From Strigamia acuminata (taxonomy: Eukaryota > Arthropoda > Chilopoda > Geophilomorpha > Linotaeniidae): DNA of 60,000 nt. The DNA is taken from the NCBI GenBank assembly GCA_949358305.1, contig OX442320.1, positions 6,776,259-6,836,258 on the forward strand. Direction: 5' to 3'. Position numbers and translations under genes: made by a program. The notes under the pieces are model-generated. The model saw only the letters and a program-made list of their open reading frames with translations, was not told the DNA's origin and did not search any database. The stretch's first letter is position 1. Every line of letters starts with the position of its first letter. Below, one piece after another: positions 48,301 through 60,000 of this stretch.

Positions 48301-49783
48301 GCGCATCTGCGTATTTTCTTACGGCCATTCGTCGCGGCACAATATCTTTCGCTTTTTCCACCTCGTTGGAAAATTCAGTGTAAAAGAAGAGTGCCTTGAT
48401 GGGAATACTTCCATCGTTGATGGTCTGCAACGTTTCAAGGATAAAAGTTTCTCGCAATCGCAACTTCGCTACTGTTTAATGCATTTGTGTTGTTACCTGC
48501 CACAACAAATCCCGTCTCGCCGTCATCATTTCGAAAGCTTTATCAACATCATCTTGCTTAAACGATCCGATTGGATCTTTCTCGTATATATCTTTGAGTT
48601 TGCCTCTGGAGGATTTCTCGAGCATTTCATCGGTGGCGAGGGCATTTGTGATTTGCAGGGTGTGGTATGCGATTTCTGTTGCTTGTAATTCAAGTGTCAA
48701 TTGCTGTTCCAAATATTCCGCTCTTTGGGTGGGTAAATATGACCTTTCGTACACTTGGCCCGGGATTAGATTCTTCTCCATTTGTCCAGTACTCAAATAC
48801 ATTACGAATTCCCACAAATCCAAATTCGCCATCAGAATGCGTAATTGACCTCGTTCCTCCACTCGTGTTACGTGACCTCCACACAACATGTAATGAGTTT
48901 TCTGTGCATAAAAACATCGTAAGTGGCTGATTATGTAACAATAATTGTTTATTGATGCAATTCTAGGTTAGAATTGTTGATTTTTTAAGTTAAACCTTTG
49001 ATTTCGCGATGAATTTAGTGAAAAACGAATCGTAATGCTCGAGATCGAAGCCCAGAAAGAGAAATGTGTGCGAATCAAAAAGCGACTGCAACGTTGATGT
49101 AACACGAGGCGAAGGGGAAGTCAACATAGATTGTAAAGATGGCTTTTTAATAAAATTAAAAAAAAAAAAATATTTTAATCTTTGTTATTTTATTTATCGA
49201 TATTTTAATCAAACACACCGAGAAACGAGTGACCAATCCGCTATCTCCGTAAATTTTTATGAGATATTTAATTTCGCCATCAAATTGCACTTGATCAATA
49301 TCTGACAACTGAAATCAATTCAATCAATAAAATTAAAAATTAAAAAAAAAAATCATAATTACCTGATCAAGTCGTATTTTTTCCACTCTCGACTCATCCT
49401 TCCACAACAACTTCTCAACCAGACAATCTGGATTGACACTCACGACCCCCGGCCACACGCCGACCATGCGAAGCGTATTGAACAGGTGCAACACCCCAGC
49501 ATCCTCGAGTGCATTATATTCACACTTTTTCACTATCTCTCGACAGCTCTGTCAATACAAAACCACATCCAACTATAAATCCAATCACACAGACCGTAAA
49601 TCAATCAATTTTTACCTGCGCGTCGTCCAAATCGTCCTTCAGCAACTCCCACCAAGAACTCGATTGATGAGGCAAAGATGACACCCATCTTTCCCCGAGA
49701 AACAACCACACGCTGCTGTCGGTCAAGAGTGCACGGAGCTCGGACAGTGCATTTTGCACTGCGTCGCGGTCTTCTCCAGCCAT
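45325..49783 (-). CDS. SIR2-like / protein kinase / metallo-beta-lactamase fusion protein
   Basis: Sixteen exons join in frame: 49783-49616, 49548-49363, 49308-49219, 49142-48996, 48901-48497, 48424-48178, 48119-47908, 47846-47632, 47546-47315, 47243-47069, 46999-46893, 46587-46395, 46315-46199, 46135-45945, 45878-45621, 45555-45325; 1,057 residues. At 20-250 lies a SIR2-like domain (WLFLG at 26, VSVNPDCLVE near 95, YLIKIYGDSG near 138, HTFLFLGFDL near 175, HYMLCG). A mostly helical stretch of unknown function follows to about 500. The kinase has LGGGSFGDVY (515), VALKF Lys535, HRDVKSDN (625), DFG (646) and MAPE (670), all catalytic residues present, of TKL-like type. At 780-1057 is an RNase Z-like MBL domain: LCLGTGKG, HNHADH at 842-847, His928, Asp950, His979. 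Single exons span the SIR2/middle and kinase/MBL joins. Substrates are unknown. The SIR2 catalytic His position is Tyr, so that domain may bind NAD-like ligands without cleaving them. Confidence 0.85.
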
Positions 49784-50722
49784 GGGAATCTCCTTTGTCT
49801 CTTTTTTCAGCTAATTCTTGAATATTTATTTTATTTTAACCGTTATCAGTTGAATTCTTGAAACTATTTTTCCCCCAACTTCAACTTCCTCATTAGCGGT
49901 TCCTCCAACCAGCGCGCCCCGATGATGTCACCGCGCCACGTGTTTACTTTCGATTTCAATTTTATGCTCAAAATAAGGAATGGTATTTATATTGGTTATC
50001 TACCTTAAATTCACACCGGAAGCGGTCTTGCAGCAGGAAGTCAATATCAAAAGATCACGAAGTTTGAGCCTCCACAATCTGTTGCTGGTGGCAAGGACGT
50101 GCAACCAATGAGAGTCATTTAAATCAAGGTCATTCGTGGACTGTTGTTGTTGTATTACGAGCATGCGTATTACGCAGCGCCATATTCGAACCGTCGTAAA
50201 GGGTTTAGAGATTTCCTCAAGAGTTTTATGACAACAGTCCATCTGTTGAACACAGAATTAAATGAAAGAGAGAGCTTTCTTCTATAAATTAAAGTTAATA
50301 CGTACTATATCATCATTTTTTCCATTTTGCCCTGTCGGATTAGTGTAACAGGTGCAGTAATTGGTGTTTATGGGTCTTGTTGGGATCAATACGAAGCTAT
50401 TACTCTAATTTGTAATATTTTTCTATAAAATAAATACATCTTGACGTATTTTATGAACAAAATAAAGAGAAATTAATACCCACCATTGATTTCTTACATT
50501 CCTACGGACTAAATAAATAAATTTAGGTGACGACGACGACTCTTGACATCCATTAAAGATCAGAGTTGATTGGTTTGCAAGATGCCGCGCCCATAGGAGG
50601 TGCTGAGTCAACCGAGACCACAGTTTTTGTTATCCTTCGTGACATCTTTATTATTAATTATTATTTTTTTTATATTTTTTATTGTTAGTCGGGAATTACT
50701 TTAGTTGACGGAGACGTCCAAG
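49784..50722. other. Divergent intergenic region between the fusion gene and the K2P channel
   Basis: The two start codons face away from each other across 939 bp. A minus-strand open frame of 80 codons (50242-50000) begins after an AG and ends in AAG|GTAGAT, so it could be a 5' exon. It does not join in frame to the first exon of the fusion gene and has no clear family match. It is noted but not called. Confidence 0.4.
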
Positions 50723-52054
50723 ATGAGACGGGTAAAATGCAAATCGTGTCTTGGGATTTTTCTTGCGCGTCTTTTCTCACACGTTGGCCTCGTGTCGCTG
50801 GTGGTGGCTTACGTGGTGATCGGTGCCGTCACTTTTAAGGCGTTGGAGGCGGACCACGAGATGAGTGGACGTCGCCTGATACATCGCAAGAGACAGGATT
50901 GCACCAAAGACTTGTGGAAATACACCTTGAGACTCAACGTTCTCTACAAGCAGAACTGGACCCTCGAAGTCAACGAACGGCTGCGTGAATTCGAGCAGGA
51001 AGTACTCGAAGCTGTAAAAAACGACGGATACGACGGAAAAGATGTAGAAAGCACCGACAAACAATGGTCTTTTTCAGGCGCATTGCTCTATTCGGTCACT
51101 GTTATTACAACGATCGGTGAGTCATTATTTATATTTTTGTTTGGAAATAAGTGGAAAAATTGAAATTAAATTACACATTGGTTCAAAAACCTCCAACTGT
51201 TTGTTTTTATTTTTTTTTTATCATGTCCATTAGTGGCAATTAGTTATATTGTTTGTGCAGTCGCAAATAAATAGAGAAATTACTCGCTAATTGGTTTTGC
51301 GTGTCACAAACACGTGCCAATCTTTTTATGGACCAATTTTGTTTAATTAGAAGGTGTGGCCACCCATCTATCAACATCTTCCACTTACTGAATTATTAAT
51401 ACACTAAAACTTGTCGTGTTTTGTGTATGTATTGCAGGGTATGGCAATATCTCACCGAAAACCGAGAAGGGTAAAGTGGTCACCATGTTATACGCGGTCG
51501 TTGGAATTCCTTTAATGCTGCTCTGCCTGACGAACATCGGCGACTTTTTCGCCAAGGCCTTCAAGTTTGCTTATGTCCAAGTGTGCTGCAAGTTGTGCCT
51601 CAAACAGCCGGACCATTCGAGCAAAAAAGCGGCGGAAAATCAAACCGAAGGCTGTTCGTACGTGGGGAAGAAGGAAAACGAAGATATAACTGTCAACGAG
51701 GAGCAGATGACGGTGCAGAGAGTTCCGATTTGGCTCGTCATGACGATCGTCTCGAGTTACATAGGAATCGGTGCTACAATTTTCACACTTTGGGAAGGTT
51801 GGACGCCCCTTAACGGCGCTTATTTCTGCTTCATCACTCTGAGTACGATCGGATTTGGCGATTTAGTTCCAGGAACCACTTTCGATACGGACACGGGCGG
51901 GGGTCAGGCCAAACTTATCATCTGCTGCTTTTATTTGGTGTTAGGCCTAGCCATCATTGCAATGGCGTTCAACCTGGTGCAAGAGGAAGTTGTTGCCAAG
52001 TGTAAACACATCGCCAGAAATATAGGAATGTTAAAAAACGACGTCCACGATTGA
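50723..52054 (+). CDS. Two-pore-domain potassium channel (K2P, TWiK-like)
   Basis: Two exons (50723-51116 and 51438-52054) encode 336 residues. A short cytoplasmic N-terminus precedes transmembrane helix 1 (FSHVGLVSLVVAYVVIGAVTF). A long extracellular cap with an NWT glycosylation site follows, then pore 1 with the filter TTIGYGN. The intron falls in the filter glycine codon, a position common in K2P genes. Helices 2 and 3 flank a basic cytoplasmic loop. Pore 2 has the filter TLSTIGFGDLVPG, then helix 4 and a short tail. Dimers carry background K+ current across the plasma membrane. The start ATG was chosen because upstream in-frame codons contain no other ATG. The subtype cannot be fixed from sequence alone. 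Confidence 0.95.
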
Positions 52055-52223
52055 TGATAAATCGATTAATACATTTTTTTATTTAAGAAAAATGAGTAGA
52101 TTAATGTTTGTATGAAATTAATTCATTAAATTCATCCATTTTATTATTTTAAAATTCTTTTATTGCCATAAAAATAAAAGTTACAAATTATCTGATGTAA
52201 TAATAACGAGGAAGCACATTGTT
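52055..52223. terminator. Convergent 3' ends of the K2P gene and WSB1
   Basis: AATAAA on the + strand at 52173-52178 and on the minus strand at 52159-52164 would end the K2P and WSB1 transcripts respectively, in a space of only 169 bp. The predicted 3' ends overlap slightly. Confidence 0.45.
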
Positions 52224-53830
52224 TTATAACTCGTACCTGAGATAAGTTTGAATGCGCGACGGCATTTCGAGCTGGGTTAATCTTGACCACGACAAATGTC
52301 TGTGCAAGGACAAACGGCACAAATGTTGGAGACTCGAAACGCTCGACGGAGCTGTCCAAAATGTGACAATTCCTTGTTTGTGGCTGTGTAGAGAGAAATT
52401 AGGCATTTGTAAATTGTTTCTCAGTTTTATTTACACATTTTTGCGTTCACCCAATGGCCAGAACGGCACCAAACGGCGAAAAGCAGCAGCAAATAGCATC
52501 GTTCGCAACACCGACAGTTTCCGGCGTGCTGTCGTCGCAAATATTCCAAAAACGAAGCAAACTTAAAATAAAAAAAAACAAAATTAAGTGTTTTTGCTAG
52601 TAAAAATACGGGTCGTTTACCCGTCGTCGGCCACGGACGCAACGTGCGTTCCGAATGGGGAAAAAGCAACGGACCGGATCCACTTGCCGTTAGCTCCGCT
52701 CGCAAAAATTGGCCGTGGCGGAGGATACAAGTGTCTAAAAATCAAGAATAAATGTTATTTACGACCCATCAACATTTCTTTCCTATAAATACCCGAAAGA
52801 GCGAATGACGTGTCCGAAATAAATATCCCACAGAAAAATACTCGTGTCCCACGAAGCTGTGGCTAATAAAGCACCGTCTGGAGAGAAATCACAAGAAGCC
52901 ACTTCGTGTAAATGACCAGATAAACGACTGTATAATTTGTACGTAGTCATGTCCCATAGAAAAACCTTGAAAGAAAATTAAAAATTTTAATAAAATTTTA
53001 AAAAATATATATTTTTTTTTATTATTATCACCGATTTACCGCCGCCAACACTCGCCAACATGCGTGAATCGGGCGACCAGACGCAGGAAGATACCCATTT
53101 TGGATGCCCTTTAAGGGTCGCGACCAAGTTCCCTTCGTCCATAAGTTCCCACGTCTTAACCGTGGCGTCGTTCGACGCAGACGCCAATCTTAGACTTCCA
53201 TCAGGTGCAAAACTCAAATGAGCAACTATACCACGGTGATCCATCACTTCGTTGAGCAATTTTCCTATTAAATACACAAAAATAATTGATTTTTCTTTTA
53301 AAAAATAATAAAAATTGATTTTTTTTGGGAATAAAACACTTTTATCGACCTGTGGCGACATCCCAGATGCGAATTCGACCGTTGCTCAGTCCCGACGCTA
53401 GAATAAGACCACAACCGTACTTCAGGTGTGTCCAACGAGTCTCTTCTCCTCGCACCTCCGTCGTGCCGAATGCGAGTGACCACACCGAGTAGTTATTGTC
53501 AATAACGATGGCGGAGTCGTTCCAGTTGCTGCAGTCGTCATTTTTCTTTCTAGAGCGCGGAAAAAATCATCCCAAGGTTGAAATTATGCTCGTAAAAATT
53601 CTTAGTGCTCATAAACTCAACACTGACAATCGCAATCGCTTTTTGTCCCAGGGAATTATGACGACTTGTCGGTTTCCGCACGACCACGCCAAACAGGATT
53701 CGTCCGGCGAAAATGCGCAGATCACGGCCTCGCATTCAAATTTTTCCCGGCTGCAGTCTGGCGGTTTTAATTGGTCAAAACAAATGGCGTTAGCTATTTT
53801 AAAACGAAAGGACAAAGGAAAAATTGTCAT
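52224..53830 (-). CDS. WSB1: WD-repeat and SOCS-box protein WSB1
   Basis: Seven exons: 53830-53628, 53549-53350, 53264-53032, 52965-52793, 52734-52621, 52561-52451, 52383-52224. They give 397 residues (human WSB1/2 about 404-421). A series of WD repeats is clear: FSPDESCLAWSCGNRQVVIIPW, LASGLSNGRIRIWDVATG, LSFAPDGSLRLASASNDATV, HPKWVSSCVWSPDSRMLASV and CDFSPDGALLATASWDTS. HLYPPPRPIFASGAN matches WSB1 better than WSB2. The C-terminal SOCS box includes SLQHLCRLSL. WSB1 recruits Elongin B/C and Cullin-5 to ubiquitinate targets. All introns are short GT-AG. The start is the first ATG of the open exon; an upstream non-coding exon is possible. Confidence 0.95.
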
Positions 53831-53851
53831 ATTTATTAAATCTTATGTACA

Positions 53852-54065
53852 TTATACTTGACACGAGTTTGAATTAAAAGGAAAAGGGTTTTTAAATGAC
53901 CAACTGGAGTTCGCTCCGCCTGGAAGAATAGTTTTGTGCAAGAGAAAATGTTTTTAGGTGAATTAAAGGTCATGAGAATGCTTACGAATGTCTTTGATGG
54001 CATTATCGATTGGGTTTTGATGAGGAGTGTCCATGCACTGATGCGATTGATCGGCTTGGTTTTTT
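53852..54065 (-). CDS. Possible small gene, two terminal exons
   Basis: Exons 54065-53986 and 53919-53852 have good AG and GT signals, join in frame and end in a stop codon with AATAAA shortly after (minus strand, 53837-53832). The visible peptide ends NAIKDIRGANSSWSFKNPF followed by PFNSNSCQV. An internal ATG would give only about 38 residues; upstream exons were not found. I do not recognise the family. It lies between WSB1 and S6K and might instead be a 5' untranslated part of WSB1. Confidence 0.3.
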
Positions 54066-54606
54066 CTGAAATAAAAGAGAATGTTTAAGTGGGCATGTAA
54101 AGGGAAACTTGGATGGATCAAATGTGTTGTTTACTTAGAGCAATAAAGTTATTTAAATGCCGTGTCAAGGACGAGGAAATCAATTGCACAACGGGACGAT
54201 TTTAACACATCGATAAGAATCGACTAAAAGTTTTTATTTTTTATTTTTTTGGAATTTAATCGTGGGGTTTTTATGTTTTTTATATTTTTTATATAGGGCA
54301 GTGGTTTTTAAATTATTTTAAATACCACCGTGTTTATAAAATATCAATAATATCGAGTTTTAGCATGGAATAAGACGTCAGTTTAATGTAAGTTATCCGA
54401 TTTCATTTAATGGGATTGTTTTGTTTTGGCTCGACGAATTAAGGGCGTCAGCATAATTCTTGACGTCATCCCACGTTCCAATTTTGTCGCTTTACGTAGC
54501 GGAGAAGTCCACAACCTGACTCAAGTTCTTGCGCCGAGGAAGATGGCGGTCAAATTTTGAGCTAAACGCAATTCAAGTCGTCGCTTTTCGATGTGATTAC
54601 CAAATT
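54066..54606. promoter_or_regulatory. Upstream region of the S6 kinase gene with a short upstream reading frame
   Basis: AT-rich at the left, then a GC-richer leader. ATG at 54543 opens a five-codon frame (MAVKF, stop at 54558-54560) 46 bp before the kinase start. Its context AAGATGG is strong, so it may reduce translation of the main frame. TGACGTCA occurs at 54462-54469. Confidence 0.4.
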
Positions 54607-56979
<2,373 letters not shown>

Positions 56980-57422
56980 GTTTTTGTCGTACTGGGATTG
57001 AAACATTTACTCAAGTGTGAAAACTGTTTTTAAATTGTAGGGTCCGCCAAGATCATGTGCTATTCCAGTACTATAAAAGCAAATGAACATTGATTTAATG
57101 AAATTGGCATTTCGACATGAATTTCCACGGACTCCAATTAATACTTCCTCCTTTGTGTAACAATTTTTCTTGAAATTTTGTTTTTTTTTGTTGAACTGCT
57201 CACGTGTAATCATGAAAATAAATTTGTCCGCAGTTCTACCTACGCAGTGCTTCCATCTGGCGACGTTTATTTGTAGTTTAATGATTTATAACCTTGGAGT
57301 TTAATGCTTCTGCTCGGGGGTTCCACCTAGTGAGAGATTTCTCAAACAGTTCCAAGGTTTAATTCGACGCAAAATAAACGATTTTATTGCATTTTAATTT
57401 TTTAAAGGGAAAAAACAACAAT
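56980..57422. other. Convergent 3' region of S6K and NUP88
   Basis: AATAAA for S6K lies at 57217-57222 (+). AATAAA for NUP88 lies on the minus strand at 57383-57388. No other gene is seen. Confidence 0.5.
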
Positions 57423-59569
57423 TTATAAGCCTAACTGGTACGACAGTTGCGTGACAGTAATTTTTAATTTGGCTAAATCTTTGCCCCTGAAAAAGAAAAA
57501 AAAATAAAAAATTAAAAATTAAGATTAAAAAATTAAAATATTTATTGCAATAATATTTAATTACTGTTCTTTGAGCACTTCTTGCAACTGGTGACGCCGA
57601 ACGTCGTCCAAAACGGCCGCGTTCGCCTGCACATTCACGCACAAATCCTTCTTCTCCTCCATGTTTTTATGCTTCAACTTAATCTGGAAACGAAAACAAC
57701 GATTATCTGCACTCAAAACACATCGTAGTCGCACAGCATTAATAATTAACCTAATTATCTATACCTGATCTAACGATCCATTCATACTCGCCAACGTTCC
57801 CTTAATAGTTTCCAGTTCCTTAAGCATCGCGCGTTCAGCATCTGACATGGAGGGCAACTTTTCCTGAACGGCACGCAGAGCTCGTTCAACTCTGACAAGC
57901 AAAACAAATTGTCATTCAATTGGCGCGCTCTTTCTTATTTTTAAAACATTCCCGACTATTTTAGAACCTTTCGATCAATTGCGCTTGTTTATCGCAAACG
58001 TCCTCGTGGCGCTCGGCCAATATCTCGGCGTTTTGAGTCAACTCCGCTTTTTCGCCGCTCACGACCCTCAACTCGCGCACTTGTTGTTCGTTTAATTCCT
58101 TCAAACTCTTCATTCTAGACGCGATTTGCTCGAGTGATTCAATTTCAAGGTTGTCGCATCAATTATTACCTGCATTGCAACTCTTCGTGCGCCACTTGGA
58201 ACCTCTGCACGTATTCGGAGCGCAATACCTGAACTGCCCGAACCAAGAGCTGTAGACTCTCTTGGGGTGACAGGTCGCTCGATGACCCTGACCTGAACCG
58301 CACGAAGGGGCAACCGAATAAACAAGCGAATAAAACATAAATAAAAATAAAAATAAGTGGGAATGGGGACGCGAAACGAGAAGCCAACGTACTTGAGTAA
58401 TGGATGGCTCGCCGATCGACATAAAATGTTTCGAATGTGCGACGTAAAAGCGTCGGACGTGGACACCGACGACGCGTTCGCGGACTCCTCCGGATCGACC
58501 AACAACGACGGCGTTCCATCATACACCAACGACCTAAATTTTTATTTTTTTAATTAAATTAAATTAAATTAATTAATTTAATTTAATTAATTTCTTACAA
58601 CAAGGGAATGACAACAACTTCAAAATCGGACGTGAGCACGACGAGCGACGGTTGAGGAGACGCCAAAACGCACGCGCCGACCACAGGTGAAATGGGACTG
58701 CAAAGTAAAGAGCAGGTGCGTGTGAAGGACGTGGAGGGAGGTGGAACAGAGATCACGACTAGTCTCACCTCGAGTTAAGGGGTTTAGTGCAAACTAAATG
58801 CTCCACCACGCATTCGGGGTCACGAAACGAAGGCAGGTGACCAGTGGAGGTATCTGTAAAACAAACGAAATGATGGAAGACGCCCATGTGAGACGAACCA
58901 CACCCAAACAGACACACGATCTAACTCGATATCGCGTGAGAGCCCCGCGCAAACCCCCAAATGCGTGCATCCACTCATTTATTAATTACTGGGTGGACTC
59001 ACTCGCTTCGCAAACTCACCCCGAGTCAAAAAATCCTCCAATTCCGCGAGGAATGGTACGGCCACCGAATGGACACCTGCCGCGTGGCTGCAGTGGTAAC
59101 GCCACGGGCAAACCGGGTCTGCGAACAACAACGCAAAACAAATAAAAATAAATGCACATTTTCGCCATTTTCGCCACTTATTCACCTGGAATCAAACGAA
59201 TGGGACAAGTGAATGCGTCCTCTTCTAACTGACCAGTGTCCACCGAACAAGTGGTTAAAGATAATTCAAGCTCGACGCTGTCAAACACGTAAAGAGCAAG
59301 TTCGGATTTGGTCTAAAAAAAATAATAAATAAATCGATTTCCATCGATTCAATCGATTTAATTTGATCGCAAAGTTGCTTACGTCGTCTTCCGGGGCGGG
59401 TCGGTGAAGGACGAGGCAGTGGTAGAGGGTACCGGAAGCGGTGGCAACAACTATGAGCGGGGGTTGCGACTGCAAGCAGAGAAGAGCGCACGCTTCGACG
59501 CCGTAGTTGTCTTCGGCCGCGGGATGCATGGTGAGGGGCCCGTGAACATTGTTTTCGACATGGCCGGTC
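57423..59569 (-). CDS. NUP88: Nuclear pore protein NUP88, C-terminal part
   Basis: Eleven exons in frame: 59569-59383, 59312-59186, 59118-59020, 58853-58769, 58697-58599, 58533-58393, 58292-58170, 58114-57968, 57891-57765, 57683-57565, 57486-57423. They give about 439 residues, corresponding to about 300-741 of the human protein. Matches include [55 protein letters not shown] and a coiled-coil C-terminus with [23 protein letters not shown]88 sits on the cytoplasmic face of the pore with NUP214 and NUP62 and supports nuclear export. The first 300 residues, a beta-propeller, have no exons I could recognise upstream; they probably lie beyond 60000. Confidence 0.93.
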
Positions 59570-60000
59570 CTGAGACGGGACGAGAAATAAAAAAAAATAA
59601 AATAAAATAAAATAATAAAAAAAAAGTAGTCAAAGGATTGTCATTAAACGGGGGTGTATGGAGGGTGGACCATGTAGCTAGGGTTGCGCATCTCGAGACG
59701 CAATCTGTGTCGCCCGCGTTGCTGATATCGGCTCGTGCAGCCGCAGAAAACGGCATGAGGAGCAGCAACTTGTTTCCATTTCCAAGTGGCGGATTAGGAA
59801 TTCATATTATTTTTTTCCATAAGAACGCTATTTTTCACAGCACACTGCGTCCCGCTCCGAAGGAGGAGCTGATAATATTCTTCTGCGTCACAAACGCCAT
59901 TATTTATGGAGGCGAGCGTTTTACAACGACTTTTCTCTCTCTCTCTCTGTCTCGCGCGCTCTCTCTCTCTCTCCCCCTTGATGGGCGCCACAAATCAGGA
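59570..60000. other. Right edge: probable NUP88 intron or unresolved sequence
   Basis: Contains an A-rich AAATA run (59588-59626) and a (CT)n tract near 59932-59975. A moderately GC-rich stretch at 59640-59780 is open in more than one minus-strand frame, but none resembles NUP88. Confidence 0.4.

Noticed and set aside
50000-50242. Minus-strand 80-codon frame, considered as an F-box-like exon or first exon of the fusion gene
   Set aside because: The resemblance to an F-box (ATSNRLWRLKLRDLL) is weak. Joining it to the acceptor before the fusion gene start gives a frame with an immediate stop.

Overview
This is eukaryotic, animal nuclear DNA. It is AT-rich, genes are split by spliceosomal introns (mostly 45-100 bp in the right half, up to 4.3 kb on the left), and every recognisable gene is a metazoan one. 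The calexcitin gene and the overall gene set suggest a protostome, possibly an arthropod or another ecdysozoan. The sequence alone does not settle the species.

Layout. Positions 1-16.3 kb are gene-poor, AT-rich DNA. They hold two minisatellite families, a MITE with hAT-type ends, and at least two elements whose short terminal repeats enclose tandem minisatellites. A calexcitin-like EF-hand gene (+, 16.34-24.63 kb) and DENR (+, 25.60-26.39 kb) follow. From 26.7 to 43.3 kb there are five tandem RPA1 genes (large subunit of replication protein A), all on the minus strand. Four have fully open reading frames; the third (33.2-36.2 kb) has lost much of its N-terminal half and carries a transposon in an exon. 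UBE2L3 (+, 43.7-44.7 kb) starts head to head with the last RPA1 copy.

The most unusual gene lies at 45.3-49.8 kb (minus). Sixteen exons join in frame into a protein of about 1,057 residues: a SIR2-like domain, a helical middle region, a complete protein kinase domain, and an RNase Z-like metallo-beta-lactamase (MBL) fold. Two of the domain joins lie inside single exons, so this is unlikely to be a gene-merging error. I do not recognise this architecture from characterised animal proteins; it resembles combinations of effector parts in prokaryotic immune systems. After it come a two-pore potassium channel (+, 50.7-52.1 kb), WSB1 (minus, 52.2-53.8 kb), p70 S6 kinase (+, 54.6-57.0 kb) and the C-terminal 60% of NUP88 (minus, 57.4-59.6 kb; its N-terminal exons were not found).

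The genes do not form a pathway, though RPA1, S6K, DENR, UBE2L3, WSB1 and NUP88 are all housekeeping or growth-linked. Several pairs share short divergent or convergent intergenic regions. Four of the five RPA1 upstream regions carry palindromic GGCGCC cores, two of them perfect E2F-type sites, as expected for an S-phase gene. Exon boundaries were placed by hand from GT/GC-AG signals, reading frame and family similarity; no transcript data or searches were available.
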